DNA of 64,000 nt from the NCBI RefSeq assembly GCF_017873965.1, contig NZ_JAGGKT010000002.1, positions 472,312-536,311 of the forward strand, written 5' to 3'. Made by a program: the position numbers and the translations under genes. This stretch comes from Ammoniphilus resinae. GTDB lineage: Bacteria > Bacillota > Bacilli > Aneurinibacillales > RAOX-1. Shown here in pieces: positions 15,638 to 25,487 of the stretch; positions within the stretch are counted from its first letter, which is position 1, and each line of letters starts with the position of its first letter. The notes under the pieces were generated by a model. The model did no database searches. It saw only the letters and a program-made list of their open reading frames with translations, and was not told where the DNA came from.

Positions 15638-17071
15638 TTACATAACTCCTCGTAACACGATACTCTTGATCTGTGTGAATTCCTCCAAAGTGTACAGGAT
15701 TCCTTCGCGCCCTATACCACTCTTTTTATAGCCGCCGAATGCACAGCAGATCGGTCGATAAACCGTGCCTCCATTGATTGAGACAACACCTGCCTGAATT
15801 TTATTGCCTGCGTCCATCGCCTTAGTAATGTCTCTTGTAAAAATCGATGAATTTAAACCAAAATTGGACTGATTGACAATTTCGATCGCTTCTTCTTGAG
15901 TTTCAAAAGGCATCAGTGCAAACACCGGTCCAAACATTTCCATATCCTTCGCAATATCCATATCTTTTGTCACTTCGAGAACCGTTGGCTCGATAAAAGC
16001 CTCGTTCACTCGTCTACCTCCAAGGATTAACTTTGCCCCTTGCCCAATCGTATGCTGAATTTGCTCTTCGACTTTGATCGCCGCCCCTTCATTGATCAAC
16101 GGCCCGACATCTGTCCCTTGTTCTAGCTGGTTGCCTATTCGCTTAGTAGAAAGGATATCGACTAGCTTAGCTTTAAAATCTTCATAGATTGATTTTTCTA
16201 CTAGAATACGCTTGTTAGAACAACAAACTTGACCTGAGGCAAGTAGCCGTCCTGCGATGGCGAAGTCGACCGCTGCATCCAGATCCCCATCCTCACAAAC
16301 GATCGTCGCATCATTAGCCCCTAATTCAAGGAATACCCTAGAAAGGTTTTTCGCTCCATTTTGCGCAATCATTGTACCTACTTCTGTACTTCCTGTGAAA
16401 CTCACCGCTTGGATGGATGGGCTTTTTGCCAGATAGTCACCCACCTCTTCCCCATAACCTGTAACCACTTGCAGCACATTTTTCGGTACCCCTGCTTCAT
16501 GTAAAAGTTCTACCATACGAATAACGGTAAGCGGGTCATCTTCTGGTGGCTTAACGATAAAGGCATTTCCCGATGCCAATGCTGCTCCCGCCTTAAAAGA
16601 AAATAACTCAGCTGGAAAGTTAAAAGGGATGATCCCCACCACTACTCCAAGAGGTTCCCTCTTCGTGATCATTAAATCCTTTTCCAAACCAGGTTGGATT
16701 TCTAAAGGGATCGTTTGGCCGAAAAGACGCTTCGATTCTGCAGCAAATCCATCAAAAATAGCCGCGGCTGTTTCAATTTCCCCTTCTGCTTGGACTAAAA
16801 GTTTCCCGTTCTCGGTACTTAAGAGACGGGCCAATTCACCCTTATTATCCCTTAACATTTGACTGAACCGATTTAAAATCTCCACACGTTGGTATACGGG
16901 TGTTTGCGACCAAATTTTTGCTCCCAATTGGGCAGCTTCGATTGCCTCCTGTGCATCTTCTACCGTAGCTGCTGGAACTGTATCAATCAGTTCTTGTGTA
17001 GCCATGTTCCTGACTTCAATGACTTTGCCGTTTGCCGAATCTCTTTTTTCCCCATTAATGATCATCTGCAT
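15638..17071 (-). CDS. NAD(P)-dependent aldehyde dehydrogenase
   Basis: A 477-residue aldehyde dehydrogenase of full family length. Visible are N151 (IPFNFP), the Rossmann motif FTGSTEVG, the general base E249 (FLELGANDA) and the nucleophile C283 (SGQVCCSNKR), with the EMFGPV motif near residue 385. It oxidises an aldehyde to an acid in the cytoplasm. Placement after a lactonase and dehydrogenases suggests an aldehyde arising late in an oxidative sugar route, such as a lactaldehyde, glycolaldehyde or 2-oxoglutarate semialdehyde; I cannot tell which. AAGGAGGAG precedes ATG 17071. A terminator follows. Confidence 0.9.
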   Translation of the reverse strand: MQMIINGEKRDSANGKVIEVRNMATQELIDTVPAATVEDAQEAIEAAQLGAKIWSQTPVYQRVEILNRFSQMLRDNKGELARLLSTENGKLLVQAEGEIETAAAIFDGFAAESKRLFGQTIPLEIQPGLEKDLMITKREPLGVVVGIIPFNFPAELFSFKAGAALASGNAFIVKPPEDDPLTVIRMVELLHEAGVPKNVLQVVTGYGEEVGDYLAKSPSIQAVSFTGSTEVGTMIAQNGAKNLSRVFLELGANDATIVCEDGDLDAAVDFAIAGRLLASGQVCCSNKRILVEKSIYEDFKAKLVDILSTKRIGNQLEQGTDVGPLINEGAAIKVEEQIQHTIGQGAKLILGGRRVNEAFIEPTVLEVTKDMDIAKDMEMFGPVFALMPFETQEEAIEIVNQSNFGLNSSIFTRDITKAMDAGNKIQAGVVSINGGTVYRPICCAFGGYKKSGIGREGILYTLEEFTQIKSIVLRGVM

Positions 17072-17106
17072 GTGAAACTCCTCCTTAAAGGTAATTATGG
17101 AATGGA

Positions 17107-17979
17107 TTAATCAGCAAATTCATATGTGACGGATCCGGTAATCCCCGTTTTCACCCGAAACAGCCCGCCCGCTGATGGTTGTTCTTTCAAGGAGGCTTCG
17201 TCTAGCCCGCGGCTTGCTGTTGTAATATACAATTCATCCAGCTTTTCCCCTCCAAATACACAGGAAGTGACCTGCCCGACTGGAAGTTTGATAGAGCCAA
17301 TCCGCTCTCCTGTATCTGGATTCCAGCGGGATACTTGATAGCCGCCCCACTGCGCAACCCACAACATTCCTTCAGAATCAATCGTCATCCCATCAGGAAT
17401 TCCCTCCCCATCAGGAATCGTCACGGCAATACGCTTATTAGAAAGTGCACCCGTCTCCAAATCGAAATCAAAAGCAACGACCTGTTTCGTTGGCGAATCA
17501 ATAAAATACATCGTCTGATTATCCTTTTCCCAGGCAATTCCATTCGAAATAGCAACCCCATCTAATACCTTGGTAACAGACAGATCCCTATCCAGGCGAT
17601 ACAAAGAACCTGTAATATTTACCTCTGCATCCTCCATCGTCCCCGCCCAGAACCTTCCAGCCGCATCACATTTCCCGTCATTAAAACGATTGCCTGGAAA
17701 ATCAGCTTCTGGATCAACAATAGCCGTTAATTCCTTTTTTTCGAGATTTAATGCATAAAATCCGTTTCTCGTTGCTAACATAAGACCGCCAGATTTACAT
17801 GGAACGACCGCACCAGCCTCAATTCCCACATCAATCGCCTCGTCTTTGCCCGTTTTCGGATCAAAAATATGGACTTTTTGCTCGACAATATCAACCCAAT
17901 ACAATACTTGTTTTTTCGCGTCCCAACTGGGGCCTTCCCCTAACGTGGCTTTTGCATCAAAAATTAATTCCAGTTCCAT
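17107..17979 (-). CDS. SMP-30/gluconolactonase-family lactonase
   Basis: A 290-residue six-bladed propeller lactonase. Metal-ligand regions are visible: E near the N-terminus (TLGEGPSWD), NRFNDGKCD with N and D ligands, and GIPDGMTIDSEG with the catalytic-type aspartate. Such enzymes open aldonolactones made by sugar C1 dehydrogenases, in line with the neighbouring Gfo/Idh/MocA and zinc dehydrogenases. A second copy at 27872 is about 85-90 percent identical by eye. GAAGGAGGAG precedes ATG 17979. Confidence 0.88.
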   Translation of the reverse strand: MELELIFDAKATLGEGPSWDAKKQVLYWVDIVEQKVHIFDPKTGKDEAIDVGIEAGAVVPCKSGGLMLATRNGFYALNLEKKELTAIVDPEADFPGNRFNDGKCDAAGRFWAGTMEDAEVNITGSLYRLDRDLSVTKVLDGVAISNGIAWEKDNQTMYFIDSPTKQVVAFDFDLETGALSNKRIAVTIPDGEGIPDGMTIDSEGMLWVAQWGGYQVSRWNPDTGERIGSIKLPVGQVTSCVFGGEKLDELYITTASRGLDEASLKEQPSAGGLFRVKTGITGSVTYEFAD

Positions 17980-18002
17980 TTGTTTCTCCTCCTTCTACTC
18001 TA

Positions 18003-19046
18003 TTAAACTTTATTACTTAGCAAGATCTTGATTACTGATGGGTCTCTTTGCTCCATAATTTCAAAGGCCTTCTCAATCTCATAGAAGGAAAGACGATGGG
18101 TTATTAATTCTTTTGCTTTCACCTTGCCCGATTCATATAGTTTAATCACCGCTTCCCAAACCCCAGGGCTGCCAAGGGAACCATGTATCTCCATATCATA
18201 GGTAACCAACTTATCGACATTGATGTGTGCATGTTTTCCCCCACACAATCCCATTAAACAAACACGTGCACCCGGTACGGCATATGAAAAAACACTCTCC
18301 ACAGCGGCTGGATTTCCCGTTGCTTCAACGATGGCCGTAAAAGATTCGATGGGTTCGTTATCTTTAAGGATGCCTAGGTTTATCATTTCGTCAGCACCTA
18401 ATTGCTGCCCCATCTGAAGCCTATTTTCCCGCAAATCGAGCAAAGTTACCTTATGGGCCCCAAATGCTTTTGCCATTTGCACGGATAATAGACCGACCGG
18501 TCCTGCACCAATCACTAAAACGTGGTCATTTGGTGTTAATTTAAGTTTCTCCACCCCCCGATAAGCAACAGCAGAGGTTTCAATGAGTGCTGCCTCCTCA
18601 AAGGAAATCGATGGGTCAAACTTATGTAATGCGTGTGCAGGGTAAACCATATACTCAGCGCATGCCCCGTCCTTTCCCATGACACCATTTTCAACTCGAT
18701 CAGGGCAAAGATTGTACCTTCCCTTAATGCAATAGTCACATCTTCCGCAGGCGATAGTCGTTTCCCCTACAACCCGGTCTCCAATAGTAAATCCTTTAAC
18801 ATCACTTCCTATTTGTACTACCTCACCAGCCCATTCATGCCCTGGAATAATAGGAAACGAAGCCTGGCCTGTTTTGAAATAAACCATAGAACCTTCATAA
18901 ATTTCCAGATCCGTTGCGCAAACACCTACACAGTAGACTCGAATTAAGACCTCCTGTGCCCCAAATTTAGGGATGTTAACCTCCCCAACCTGGACTTTCC
19001 TTGGCCCTTCAATGAATGCAGCTTGCATCGTTTGAAGTGCTTGCAT
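18003..19046 (-). CDS. Zinc-dependent alcohol/sugar dehydrogenase (MDR family)
   Basis: A 347-residue medium-chain dehydrogenase. The catalytic zinc region is VGVCATDLEIYEG plus PGHEWAGEV, the structural zinc cluster is CGRCDYCIKGRYNLC, and the Rossmann motif is GAGPVGLL. Relatives include sorbitol, threonine and sugar dehydrogenases. I chose ATG 19046: a GTG at 19055 is part of the GAGGTG ribosome binding site itself. It sits between the lactonase and the Gfo/Idh/MocA gene, so a role in oxidising the imported sugar or polyol is likely. Confidence 0.87.
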   Translation of the reverse strand: MQALQTMQAAFIEGPRKVQVGEVNIPKFGAQEVLIRVYCVGVCATDLEIYEGSMVYFKTGQASFPIIPGHEWAGEVVQIGSDVKGFTIGDRVVGETTIACGRCDYCIKGRYNLCPDRVENGVMGKDGACAEYMVYPAHALHKFDPSISFEEAALIETSAVAYRGVEKLKLTPNDHVLVIGAGPVGLLSVQMAKAFGAHKVTLLDLRENRLQMGQQLGADEMINLGILKDNEPIESFTAIVEATGNPAAVESVFSYAVPGARVCLMGLCGGKHAHINVDKLVTYDMEIHGSLGSPGVWEAVIKLYESGKVKAKELITHRLSFYEIEKAFEIMEQRDPSVIKILLSNKV

Positions 19047-19068
19047 ATCAATCACCTCATTTTCTGAT

Positions 19069-20034
19069 TTATTCCTGATACGAAACGATTGTACTGTTTT
19101 GGTTCTTATCTGCCATCTCTACTAATCCCTGAACAATCACCGCATCGGAAATCGTTGATAAGGGCTGTTTACCATTCATGATGCATTCTTCTATAAAGTA
19201 TTTCGATTCATAATAAAATAGTTCTTCATATTTCGGATAAGCTTTGCTTAGAGTCCCAATAGCCCTATTGTATTGAATGTCTCGCCAAGAATGTGTTGCG
19301 GATCCCTCTGTCCCCAGTATTTTTACCATATAAGTAAAAGGATTCGAGGAGTCATCATCACACGCAAAACTTGAGAACAACACAGCATGTGCACCGTTTT
19401 GCATTTCTAATGTAATAACCGCCTGGTCTTCACGATCGAGCTGTTCATAATGCAAATTAGATGTTAAACAGCTAAGTTTTTTTGGAATCCCTAGTAAAAA
19501 TAAAGTGGTATATAAATGGTGTGTCATAATTTGGCGAATCACCCCAGGATAATGGGATGCTAGTTCCTCACTATGATAAATGTTAAATGTCATCCAGGCG
19601 CTGCAAATTTTCCCAAAGGCCCCTTCATTCAAATACTTTTTCATCTTAATTACTTCTGGGTGGTAAATATAATTATGAGCTGGGAAGCAAATTCGATTGG
19701 CCTCCTGCGCTACTCGCTCCATTTCTTTAATTTGTCCTACTGTCATTGCTACTGGTTTTTCAATCAGGACATGTTTCCCTGCCTGTAATGCCTTTATAAC
19801 ATGCTCGTAGTGGTGTTCAACAGGGGATAATACATAGACTATATCGATATCCTCTGACTGAAGAAGCGCGTCGATATCTAGATAAGCTTTCACATTCCAT
19901 TCCTTGGATCTTCGCTGCACCAAATCCGAATTCACATCCACAATCCCACGAAGTTCAACTTGCGGTAATTCGGAAATTGCCAACTGATGAAGTTCTGAGA
20001 TAGCCCCTACACCTATAAACCCTACACCATACAT
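19069..20034 (-). CDS. Gfo/Idh/MocA-family oxidoreductase
   Basis: A 321-residue NAD(P)-dependent oxidoreductase. The N-terminal Rossmann motif is GFIGVGAISELH, and the family EKP motif reads LIEKPVAM (lysine about residue 97). The C-terminal sheet domain contains MTHHLYTTLFLLG in place of the usual DxxxH region. Members oxidise sugars, inositols or glycosides at C1 or another hydroxyl. It is encoded 17 bases after the CUT2 permease gene, so it probably acts on the imported sugar. GGGGGAGG precedes ATG 20034. Confidence 0.85.
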   Translation of the reverse strand: MYGVGFIGVGAISELHQLAISELPQVELRGIVDVNSDLVQRRSKEWNVKAYLDIDALLQSEDIDIVYVLSPVEHHYEHVIKALQAGKHVLIEKPVAMTVGQIKEMERVAQEANRICFPAHNYIYHPEVIKMKKYLNEGAFGKICSAWMTFNIYHSEELASHYPGVIRQIMTHHLYTTLFLLGIPKKLSCLTSNLHYEQLDREDQAVITLEMQNGAHAVLFSSFACDDDSSNPFTYMVKILGTEGSATHSWRDIQYNRAIGTLSKAYPKYEELFYYESKYFIEECIMNGKQPLSTISDAVIVQGLVEMADKNQNSTIVSYQE

Positions 20035-20050
20035 CTTGATTCCTCCCCCG

Positions 20051-21070
20051 TTATTTTTTCAAAGTTCCCATCACGTTGGTTGCAACGGCAATAATGAGAA
20101 CAATACCTGTAGCGAGTTTTTGCCCGTCAGCCCCAACGCCGAGTAGGTTTAATCCATTAACTAGAACTCCCATCAGAAGAACACCTACTAATGTTCTTCG
20201 CATACTTCCTATTCCACCGAACAAAGAAGTTCCACCAAGAATTACTGCGGCAATGGGAGGAAGCTGTAAACCAACCCCTGCTGTCACTTGAGCACTGCCG
20301 ATCCGACCTAGCATAAGCAAACCAGCAAACGCGCATAAAATACCGCATATCGTTAAAACCCAAATTTTATATTTATCGACGTTAATTCCAGACATCCTTG
20401 CTGCTTCTTCATTACCACCAATAGCGTAAATATTTCTGCCAAACACGGTCTTTCGAAGAACAAAATCACTTGCAACAAAAACAAGAATGAATATAACAAC
20501 AATAACGGGGATTCCGAATACTTTACCTGCACCAAACCATTGCATACTGTCGGGAATTCCATATAACGGTTGGGCCCCCGAAAACCACAGCATAACCCCC
20601 TCTATGATAAACATCATGGAAAGCGTTGCCATAAAAGAAGGGATTTTTAGCTTAGCCGTGGCAAAACCAGACATGAATCCAAAAAGGGCACCTGTAAGCA
20701 ATCCGCAGAGTATCGCTACCCAAACAGGTAAAGCAAACGGCATAAGATAACCACCCGTAGCAACGGCGCCCGCGATGATTCCACTTAAAGGCATAATGCT
20801 TGCAATACTTAAATCAATTTCAGCCATAATGATGACATAGGTAACCCCAATGGCCATAATTCCAATAATAGATACTTGCCGCAAGATATTGACAATATTA
20901 TTTACCGATAAAAAATGGGGGGATAAAATACTAAAAAGGATGATGATAAAAACTAAACCGGTAATGGGGCCCGCGGTCGTATAATCTATTTTTTTTAATG
21001 CCCTGCGGAATGAACTTTCTTCCACCTGCAAATCATTCGATAGGGTCTTTGGGTCTGTTGAAAATTGCAT
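20051..21070 (-). CDS. CUT2 (ribose/xylose-type) ABC importer permease
   Basis: A 339-residue permease of the RbsC/XylH/AraH type with about ten hydrophobic helices. Typical stretches are GVTYVIIMAEIDLSIASIMP, TLSMMFIIEGVML and AVILGGTSLFGGIGS. It forms a homodimeric channel with the dual ATPase at 21074, three bases upstream in the operon. AGGAGG lies about ten bases before ATG 21070. Confidence 0.92.
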   Translation of the reverse strand: MQFSTDPKTLSNDLQVEESSFRRALKKIDYTTAGPITGLVFIIILFSILSPHFLSVNNIVNILRQVSIIGIMAIGVTYVIIMAEIDLSIASIMPLSGIIAGAVATGGYLMPFALPVWVAILCGLLTGALFGFMSGFATAKLKIPSFMATLSMMFIIEGVMLWFSGAQPLYGIPDSMQWFGAGKVFGIPVIVVIFILVFVASDFVLRKTVFGRNIYAIGGNEEAARMSGINVDKYKIWVLTICGILCAFAGLLMLGRIGSAQVTAGVGLQLPPIAAVILGGTSLFGGIGSMRRTLVGVLLMGVLVNGLNLLGVGADGQKLATGIVLIIAVATNVMGTLKK

Positions 21071-21073
21071 ATA

Positions 21074-22618
21074 CTACCCAACCTCCTTCTGTACAGCAGA
21101 TTCCTGGAATGTGCTTTTCATTATATTTTCCTTCGTAATTTGTGTACCCGAAAGCTCGGAAACTATTCTCCCTCGACTCATGACCAATACCCGATCAGAC
21201 ATCGCAATTAACTCTGGAAGTTCAGAGGAAATAAATAGGATCGCCAGACCTTGTTCCGCCAGATCGCTCATAATTTTGTAAATTTCCGATTTAGCCTTAA
21301 CATCAATGCCGCGTGTTGGTTCATCCAAAATTAACACCTTACAATCTGTGCAAAGCCATTTTGCTATAACAACCTTTTGCTGATTTCCCCCGCTTAGGTT
21401 CTTTACTCGAGCGTCTTCTGAAGCCATTCGAATATTTAGTTTTGATACGTATGTTTGCGTCTTTTCCCTTTCAAGTTTTCTACTCAAAAATCCATTAACT
21501 AAAACGTCCTTGATGGTTGTCAAACTAATATTTTCCTTGACGCCTAGTAATCCAACAAATCCTTCCTTTTTCCGATCCTCCGTAACCATCCCAATCCCAT
21601 GATGAATGGCATCAATCGGTTGCCGAATCTCGACTATCTCGCCGTTTAATTCTAATATTCCAGTATCCTTGGGGTCTGCCCCATATATTGCCCGCGCCAG
21701 CTCCGTTCGACCCGCCCCTTTCAAACCAGATATCCCTAGGATTTCGCCACGGCGTATTTGAAGATGTATATTTTCAAACTTTCCTTTACTACTGAAATTA
21801 GAAACCTCCATTATAGGTGGCCCTATCCTATTTTTCTTCGCGGGATATATTTCTCCGATTTCCCCTTGTTCAGTTCCTGTCATAAGAGAGATTAATTTTG
21901 TTTCCAAATCCGGATCATTTTTGTCCAAATTAATCGTATTGATTTGGTTTCCATCGCGAAGAATGGTGACACGATCCGAGGTTGCGTATATTTCGTCTAA
22001 TTTATGAGTAATAAATATGATCCCTTTTCCTTGTTTCTTTAAGTTTTCCATCGTATAAAAAAGCCGCTTAACTTCATTTTCCGTTAATGCGGAGGTTGGT
22101 TCATCCAGCAAAATAATATCTGTATTCATTGAAAGCATTTTCGCAATTTCGATCATTTGACGGTCTGCAATACTCAGATTTGATACAATCTCCTTCGTTT
22201 TAACAGACATGTTTAGTTCCTGTAGAATTTTCGCACTATCTTGGTGAAGCTTTTTATAATGAACCATGCCCCATGTAGTTCTAGGAAGTCTTCCCAGATA
22301 AATATTTTCCGCTACATTTAATTCTGAAACCAAGCTGAGCTCCTGATGAACCATGCCAATTCCTAGCAATCTAGCTTCTTCCGTATTGGCAGGTTTCACC
22401 TTTTGGTTCTTGACATAGATATCGCCAATATAATCTGTATGTATTCCATCGATAATTTTAATCAGGGTACTTTTCCCAGCACCGTTCGCACCTAAGATGG
22501 CGTGAATTTCGCCTTTTTTTATCGTTAAATTAATATTCTCAAGGACAGTAATTCCATTAAATTGTTTTCCCAGGTTTTCGGTATACAGCAAATACTCGTT
22601 CGGGGAACTTTGCTTCAT
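21074..22618 (-). CDS. CUT2 sugar ABC importer, dual ATP-binding protein
   Basis: A 514-residue ATPase with two nucleotide-binding domains, as in RbsA, XylG and MglA. The first has Walker A GANGAGKST and Walker B IILLDEPTSAL; the second has a degenerate Walker A (GLKGAGRTE), signature LSGGNQQK and Walker B VLILDEPTRGID. That asymmetry is normal for the family. I chose ATG 22618 because AAGGAGG lies five bases upstream. It is downstream of the binding protein, separated by a strong hairpin (22710-22745). Confidence 0.92.
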   Translation of the reverse strand: MKQSSPNEYLLYTENLGKQFNGITVLENINLTIKKGEIHAILGANGAGKSTLIKIIDGIHTDYIGDIYVKNQKVKPANTEEARLLGIGMVHQELSLVSELNVAENIYLGRLPRTTWGMVHYKKLHQDSAKILQELNMSVKTKEIVSNLSIADRQMIEIAKMLSMNTDIILLDEPTSALTENEVKRLFYTMENLKKQGKGIIFITHKLDEIYATSDRVTILRDGNQINTINLDKNDPDLETKLISLMTGTEQGEIGEIYPAKKNRIGPPIMEVSNFSSKGKFENIHLQIRRGEILGISGLKGAGRTELARAIYGADPKDTGILELNGEIVEIRQPIDAIHHGIGMVTEDRKKEGFVGLLGVKENISLTTIKDVLVNGFLSRKLEREKTQTYVSKLNIRMASEDARVKNLSGGNQQKVVIAKWLCTDCKVLILDEPTRGIDVKAKSEIYKIMSDLAEQGLAILFISSELPELIAMSDRVLVMSRGRIVSELSGTQITKENIMKSTFQESAVQKEVG

Positions 22619-22709
22619 GTTAACCTCCTTCAGCTGTTCGGTCACGCACTACGCGAATAATCCTTCTTATGCTATTCAACTATCTTTAAAGTTCGTCTTG
22701 AAGTTAATC

Positions 22710-22745
22710 AGGAAGCTCTATCAAGATTGATTGATAGAGCTTCCT
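22710..22745 (-). other. Intercistronic hairpin after the sugar-binding protein gene
   Basis: A perfect 15-bp stem, AGGAAGCTCTATCAA (22710-22724) and its complement (22731-22745), with a six-base loop, lies 11 bases beyond the binding-protein stop. On the minus strand no T-run follows, so it is better read as an mRNA-protecting or attenuating hairpin that keeps binding-protein levels above those of the ATPase and permease. Confidence 0.75.
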
Positions 22746-22755
22746 TCTTTATTAT

Positions 22756-23796
22756 TTACCAGACTTTCTGCTGCGAAATCATGTCTTCGACGTTAGCCTT
22801 ATCAATTAATTCAGTTGGTACCCATACATTTTCATCAACCTTTTCCCCGTTCAAATGTTTTATAGCAGCTTTCATTCCATCGCCAAGCATACTCGGTAAT
22901 TGCAGGAAGGTTCCATAAATTTCTCCGGATTTAATCTTTTCAGCAGTTGAAATTTGTCCGTCCATCCCAACCATGATTAAATCCTTATTCCTTCCTGCTG
23001 TAGTAGCTGCTTGTAACGCTCCTTCGATCATCATATCGTTATGCGCAATAATTCCATGAAGCTCCGGATTTGCGGTAAGAATGTTTTCTGTTACAGTAGT
23101 TGCAAGGGTTGATTGGAATTCACCATTTAAACTTGCCACGAATTTAATTCTCGGGTCTTTCTCTAAAATATTATGAATTCCTTTTCCTCTTTCAATCGCT
23201 GCAGATGACCCCGGCGTTCCTAACAATTCGGCAATTTTATATTCTTTCACATCTGGATATTTTTCTTCTAATCCTCTAAGGAAAAGCTTTGCTGCATTTT
23301 CTCCCATCTCTTCATGATTCGTCCCTATATGTGCTACAATTTCAGCTTCTCCTGAAGTGATGCTCCGGTCGACAGTAAATACCGGAATTCCGTTTTCATT
23401 GGCATATCTTATCGCCGGTATAACCCCTTCAGTCGTGATAGGGATCACAACGATCGCATCAACTTTCTTTACGACCATATCCTCAATATCCTTGTTCTGT
23501 TTTGCTTGATTGTTTTCCCCATTGTAAAAAGGCGCCCCTACATCTAATTCCTTGGCCGCCTCTTCCCAAGCCTTTTGTGCTGCTACGAAAAAGGTAAATT
23601 CTAATGAAGGAACAGAGGTACCAATGACAAACTTCTTTTCTTCCTTCTTATCAGCAGCAGGCTGAGCAGGCTGGCTAGTATTATTATTCGGAGCCTGACT
23701 AGTTTCAGTGCTTCCCTGCTGAGGCGAGGAACCACATGCAGCTAAAAGAAAAACTAACATACTTACTATGAAAAGGCTTACATTTCTTCTGAACAT
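22756..23796 (-). CDS. CUT2 sugar-binding lipoprotein
   Basis: A 346-residue periplasmic-binding-protein-like lipoprotein of the RbsB/XylF type. The signal peptide ends in the lipobox FLLAAC, followed by a Gln/Asn/Thr-rich linker. The mature part has typical elements: NQAKQNKDIEDMVVKKVDAI, IPVFTVDRSI, IIAHNDMMIEGA and MVGMDGQIST. It captures a monosaccharide outside the membrane for the importer at 20051-22618. It is the first gene of its unit, preceded by GGGGAGAG. Whether the sugar is ribose, xylose or another pentose or hexose cannot be read from the sequence. Confidence 0.9.
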   Translation of the reverse strand: MFRRNVSLFIVSMLVFLLAACGSSPQQGSTETSQAPNNNTSQPAQPAADKKEEKKFVIGTSVPSLEFTFFVAAQKAWEEAAKELDVGAPFYNGENNQAKQNKDIEDMVVKKVDAIVVIPITTEGVIPAIRYANENGIPVFTVDRSITSGEAEIVAHIGTNHEEMGENAAKLFLRGLEEKYPDVKEYKIAELLGTPGSSAAIERGKGIHNILEKDPRIKFVASLNGEFQSTLATTVTENILTANPELHGIIAHNDMMIEGALQAATTAGRNKDLIMVGMDGQISTAEKIKSGEIYGTFLQLPSMLGDGMKAAIKHLNGEKVDENVWVPTELIDKANVEDMISQQKVW

Positions 23797-23878
23797 CTTT
23801 CTCTCCCCTTTTTTCCATATTAAATATTACAAGGCTCTTTAAAACATCTTTCCCCCTCCCAAATTCTGAATATTTATT

Positions 23879-23907
23879 CTAATAGCATCTTAACAGTTTG
23901 TATCCAA
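23879..23907 (-). promoter_or_regulatory. Possible promoter of the CUT2 importer unit
   Basis: On the minus strand TTGGAT (23907-23902), 17 bases, TATTAG (23884-23879), about 80 bases before the start at 23796. Both boxes are imperfect, as expected for a promoter that needs an activator such as the YesN-type regulator upstream. Confidence 0.35.
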
Positions 23908-24013
23908 AGTAACGCTAGAATGATTTGCCCTTTTTCTGTTTTAATTAGTCTAGTAATCTTAATTTTTTTGCTGTGTAATCTGTTTTTTTTTGACATAAAA
24001 ATCCATAATCTAC

Positions 24014-24050
24014 ATAAAAAAGCAAAGTAAAATTAACATTTTACTTTGCT
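24014..24050 (-). terminator. Rho-independent terminator of the sensor operon
   Basis: A 12-bp stem (24050-24039 with 24032-24021, six-base loop) is followed on the minus strand by TTTTTATG. The histidine-kinase stop codon TAA (24043-24041) lies inside the stem, so translation ends within the terminator. Confidence 0.8.
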
Positions 24051-25474
24051 TGAGCAATCAGACCTTGTGCGACTCTTTCTGATTTTGGTAAAAATAACTG
24101 AATACATGTCCCCTTTAAGGGTTCACTTTCAATCCACATGACTTGCTCCATGCGGTAGAAGATTTGTAAGCGTCTAATAACGTTCCTAATACCTAATCCA
24201 GTTGTATCCGATTGCTTTGTTTCTTGATAGGTATTCCTCATAATTTGACAGACCGTATCTTCGTCCATACCAATTCCGTTGTCGACAATTTCAACCTGAA
24301 TAAACTCTATTGATTCAAATATTCGGATGGAAATCATTGCACAAGATTCATAAGACTTGATAGCATGAACGAAAATATTTTCCACAAGAGGTTGTAACGT
24401 AAAACTTGGGATTCTGATATCTAAACAATTTTCATCAATATCCGTGAGAATTTGAATCTGGTCTTGAAACCTTGTCTTTTGGATTTGCAGATACTGATTA
24501 AGGGCATTCACTTCTTCCTTTAACGTGACATCACTTTCAATTTTCCTCAGGTTGTACCTAAGCAACCTGGAAAGTGCATGCATTAGTTCCTCTGTTTTTT
24601 CAGCTTTCTCAAAATAGGCCATTCGAGATATGATGTTTAATGTGTTAAATAGGAAATGCGGGTTAATCTGACTTTGTAAAGTCTTTAATTCCATTTCCTG
24701 CAGAAGGCGTTTATATTCTTCCTGACTTTTCACCTCCTGCAACAATTTTGTGATATTTTCTCCCATCACCTTATAGGCGTTCATTAGTAGTCCAATTTCA
24801 TCTTTACGAACCGTCTGAAGATCGCTCACATCAAAATCACCTGAAGATATTTTCCTTGAACGGTCAACTAATTGCTTAATTGGTTGGGAAATACCACTGT
24901 AAATAAATATTGAGAAAAAGATGCTTAAAAGGATGGAAACTAAAAAAGTAGTTTTACCCATCGTTTCAATAAGTTTCCGGCTATTGGTAATCTTAACGAT
25001 TTGTTCCCGATAGGAAGTAAGTTCAAAGCTGATGAGGTTTTGCGTATATTCCACAATGAAATGAGAAATCTTCGTAGCCTCGATATAATGTGGTGTGTAT
25101 TCATTTACCTTTTGATTTTGATAAAAATACAGGGTTGCATTCACTTGCCGAATAAACTCAGCTAATAAATTTTTCAGATTCTCCACGCGGTAATGACTAC
25201 GTGCAGATATATGAAATTCCGTATCTAATAGACGCCTACTTCTTTCAAGATCTTGCAGCTGCCTTAGTAATTCTTCCTCCTGAACCTTGTACCCCCGATC
25301 CAAATATTGGTTCAATGTATTTACAATTTTTTCTGCACTTATAGCTAAATCATTGACACGCATAAAGCTTTGGACAACTATTTCATAGTTTTTCAAATGT
25401 TGACCAACTGTGTAGTTAATAATGTAAATAAGTGTGTTGAATATAAAAGCTAACGCTAAAAAACACAGAAGCAA
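24041..25474 (-). CDS. LytS/YesM-type sensor histidine kinase
   Basis: A membrane sensor kinase. A first helix (LLLCFLALAFIFNTLIYIIN), an extracytoplasmic helical region, a second helix near residue 180, and a HAMP domain (SRKISSGDFDV) lead to the kinase core. The phospho-accepting histidine is in LQSQINPHFLFNTLN, with N-box VENIFVHAI and G-box DNGIGMD. The frame from TTG 25474 has no ribosome binding site and starts inside the first helix. AAGGAGG at the end of the upstream gene suggests initiation at a non-ATG codon further up (CTG 25495 or ATT 25492), adding about seven residues (xIKIHSK). It forms a system with the sugar-binding sensor at 25488 and the regulator at 26515. Confidence 0.87.
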   Translation of the reverse strand: MLLCFLALAFIFNTLIYIINYTVGQHLKNYEIVVQSFMRVNDLAISAEKIVNTLNQYLDRGYKVQEEELLRQLQDLERSRRLLDTEFHISARSHYRVENLKNLLAEFIRQVNATLYFYQNQKVNEYTPHYIEATKISHFIVEYTQNLISFELTSYREQIVKITNSRKLIETMGKTTFLVSILLSIFFSIFIYSGISQPIKQLVDRSRKISSGDFDVSDLQTVRKDEIGLLMNAYKVMGENITKLLQEVKSQEEYKRLLQEMELKTLQSQINPHFLFNTLNIISRMAYFEKAEKTEELMHALSRLLRYNLRKIESDVTLKEEVNALNQYLQIQKTRFQDQIQILTDIDENCLDIRIPSFTLQPLVENIFVHAIKSYESCAMISIRIFESIEFIQVEIVDNGIGMDEDTVCQIMRNTYQETKQSDTTGLGIRNVIRRLQIFYRMEQVMWIESEPLKGTCIQLFLPKSERVAQGLIAQAK

Positions 25475-25487
25475 TTTGCTATGAATC

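Noticed and set aside
22710-22745. Terminator between binding protein and ATPase genes
   Set aside because: On the transcribed strand the stem is followed by GATTAACTTC, not T residues, and the downstream genes have no promoter of their own that I can see.
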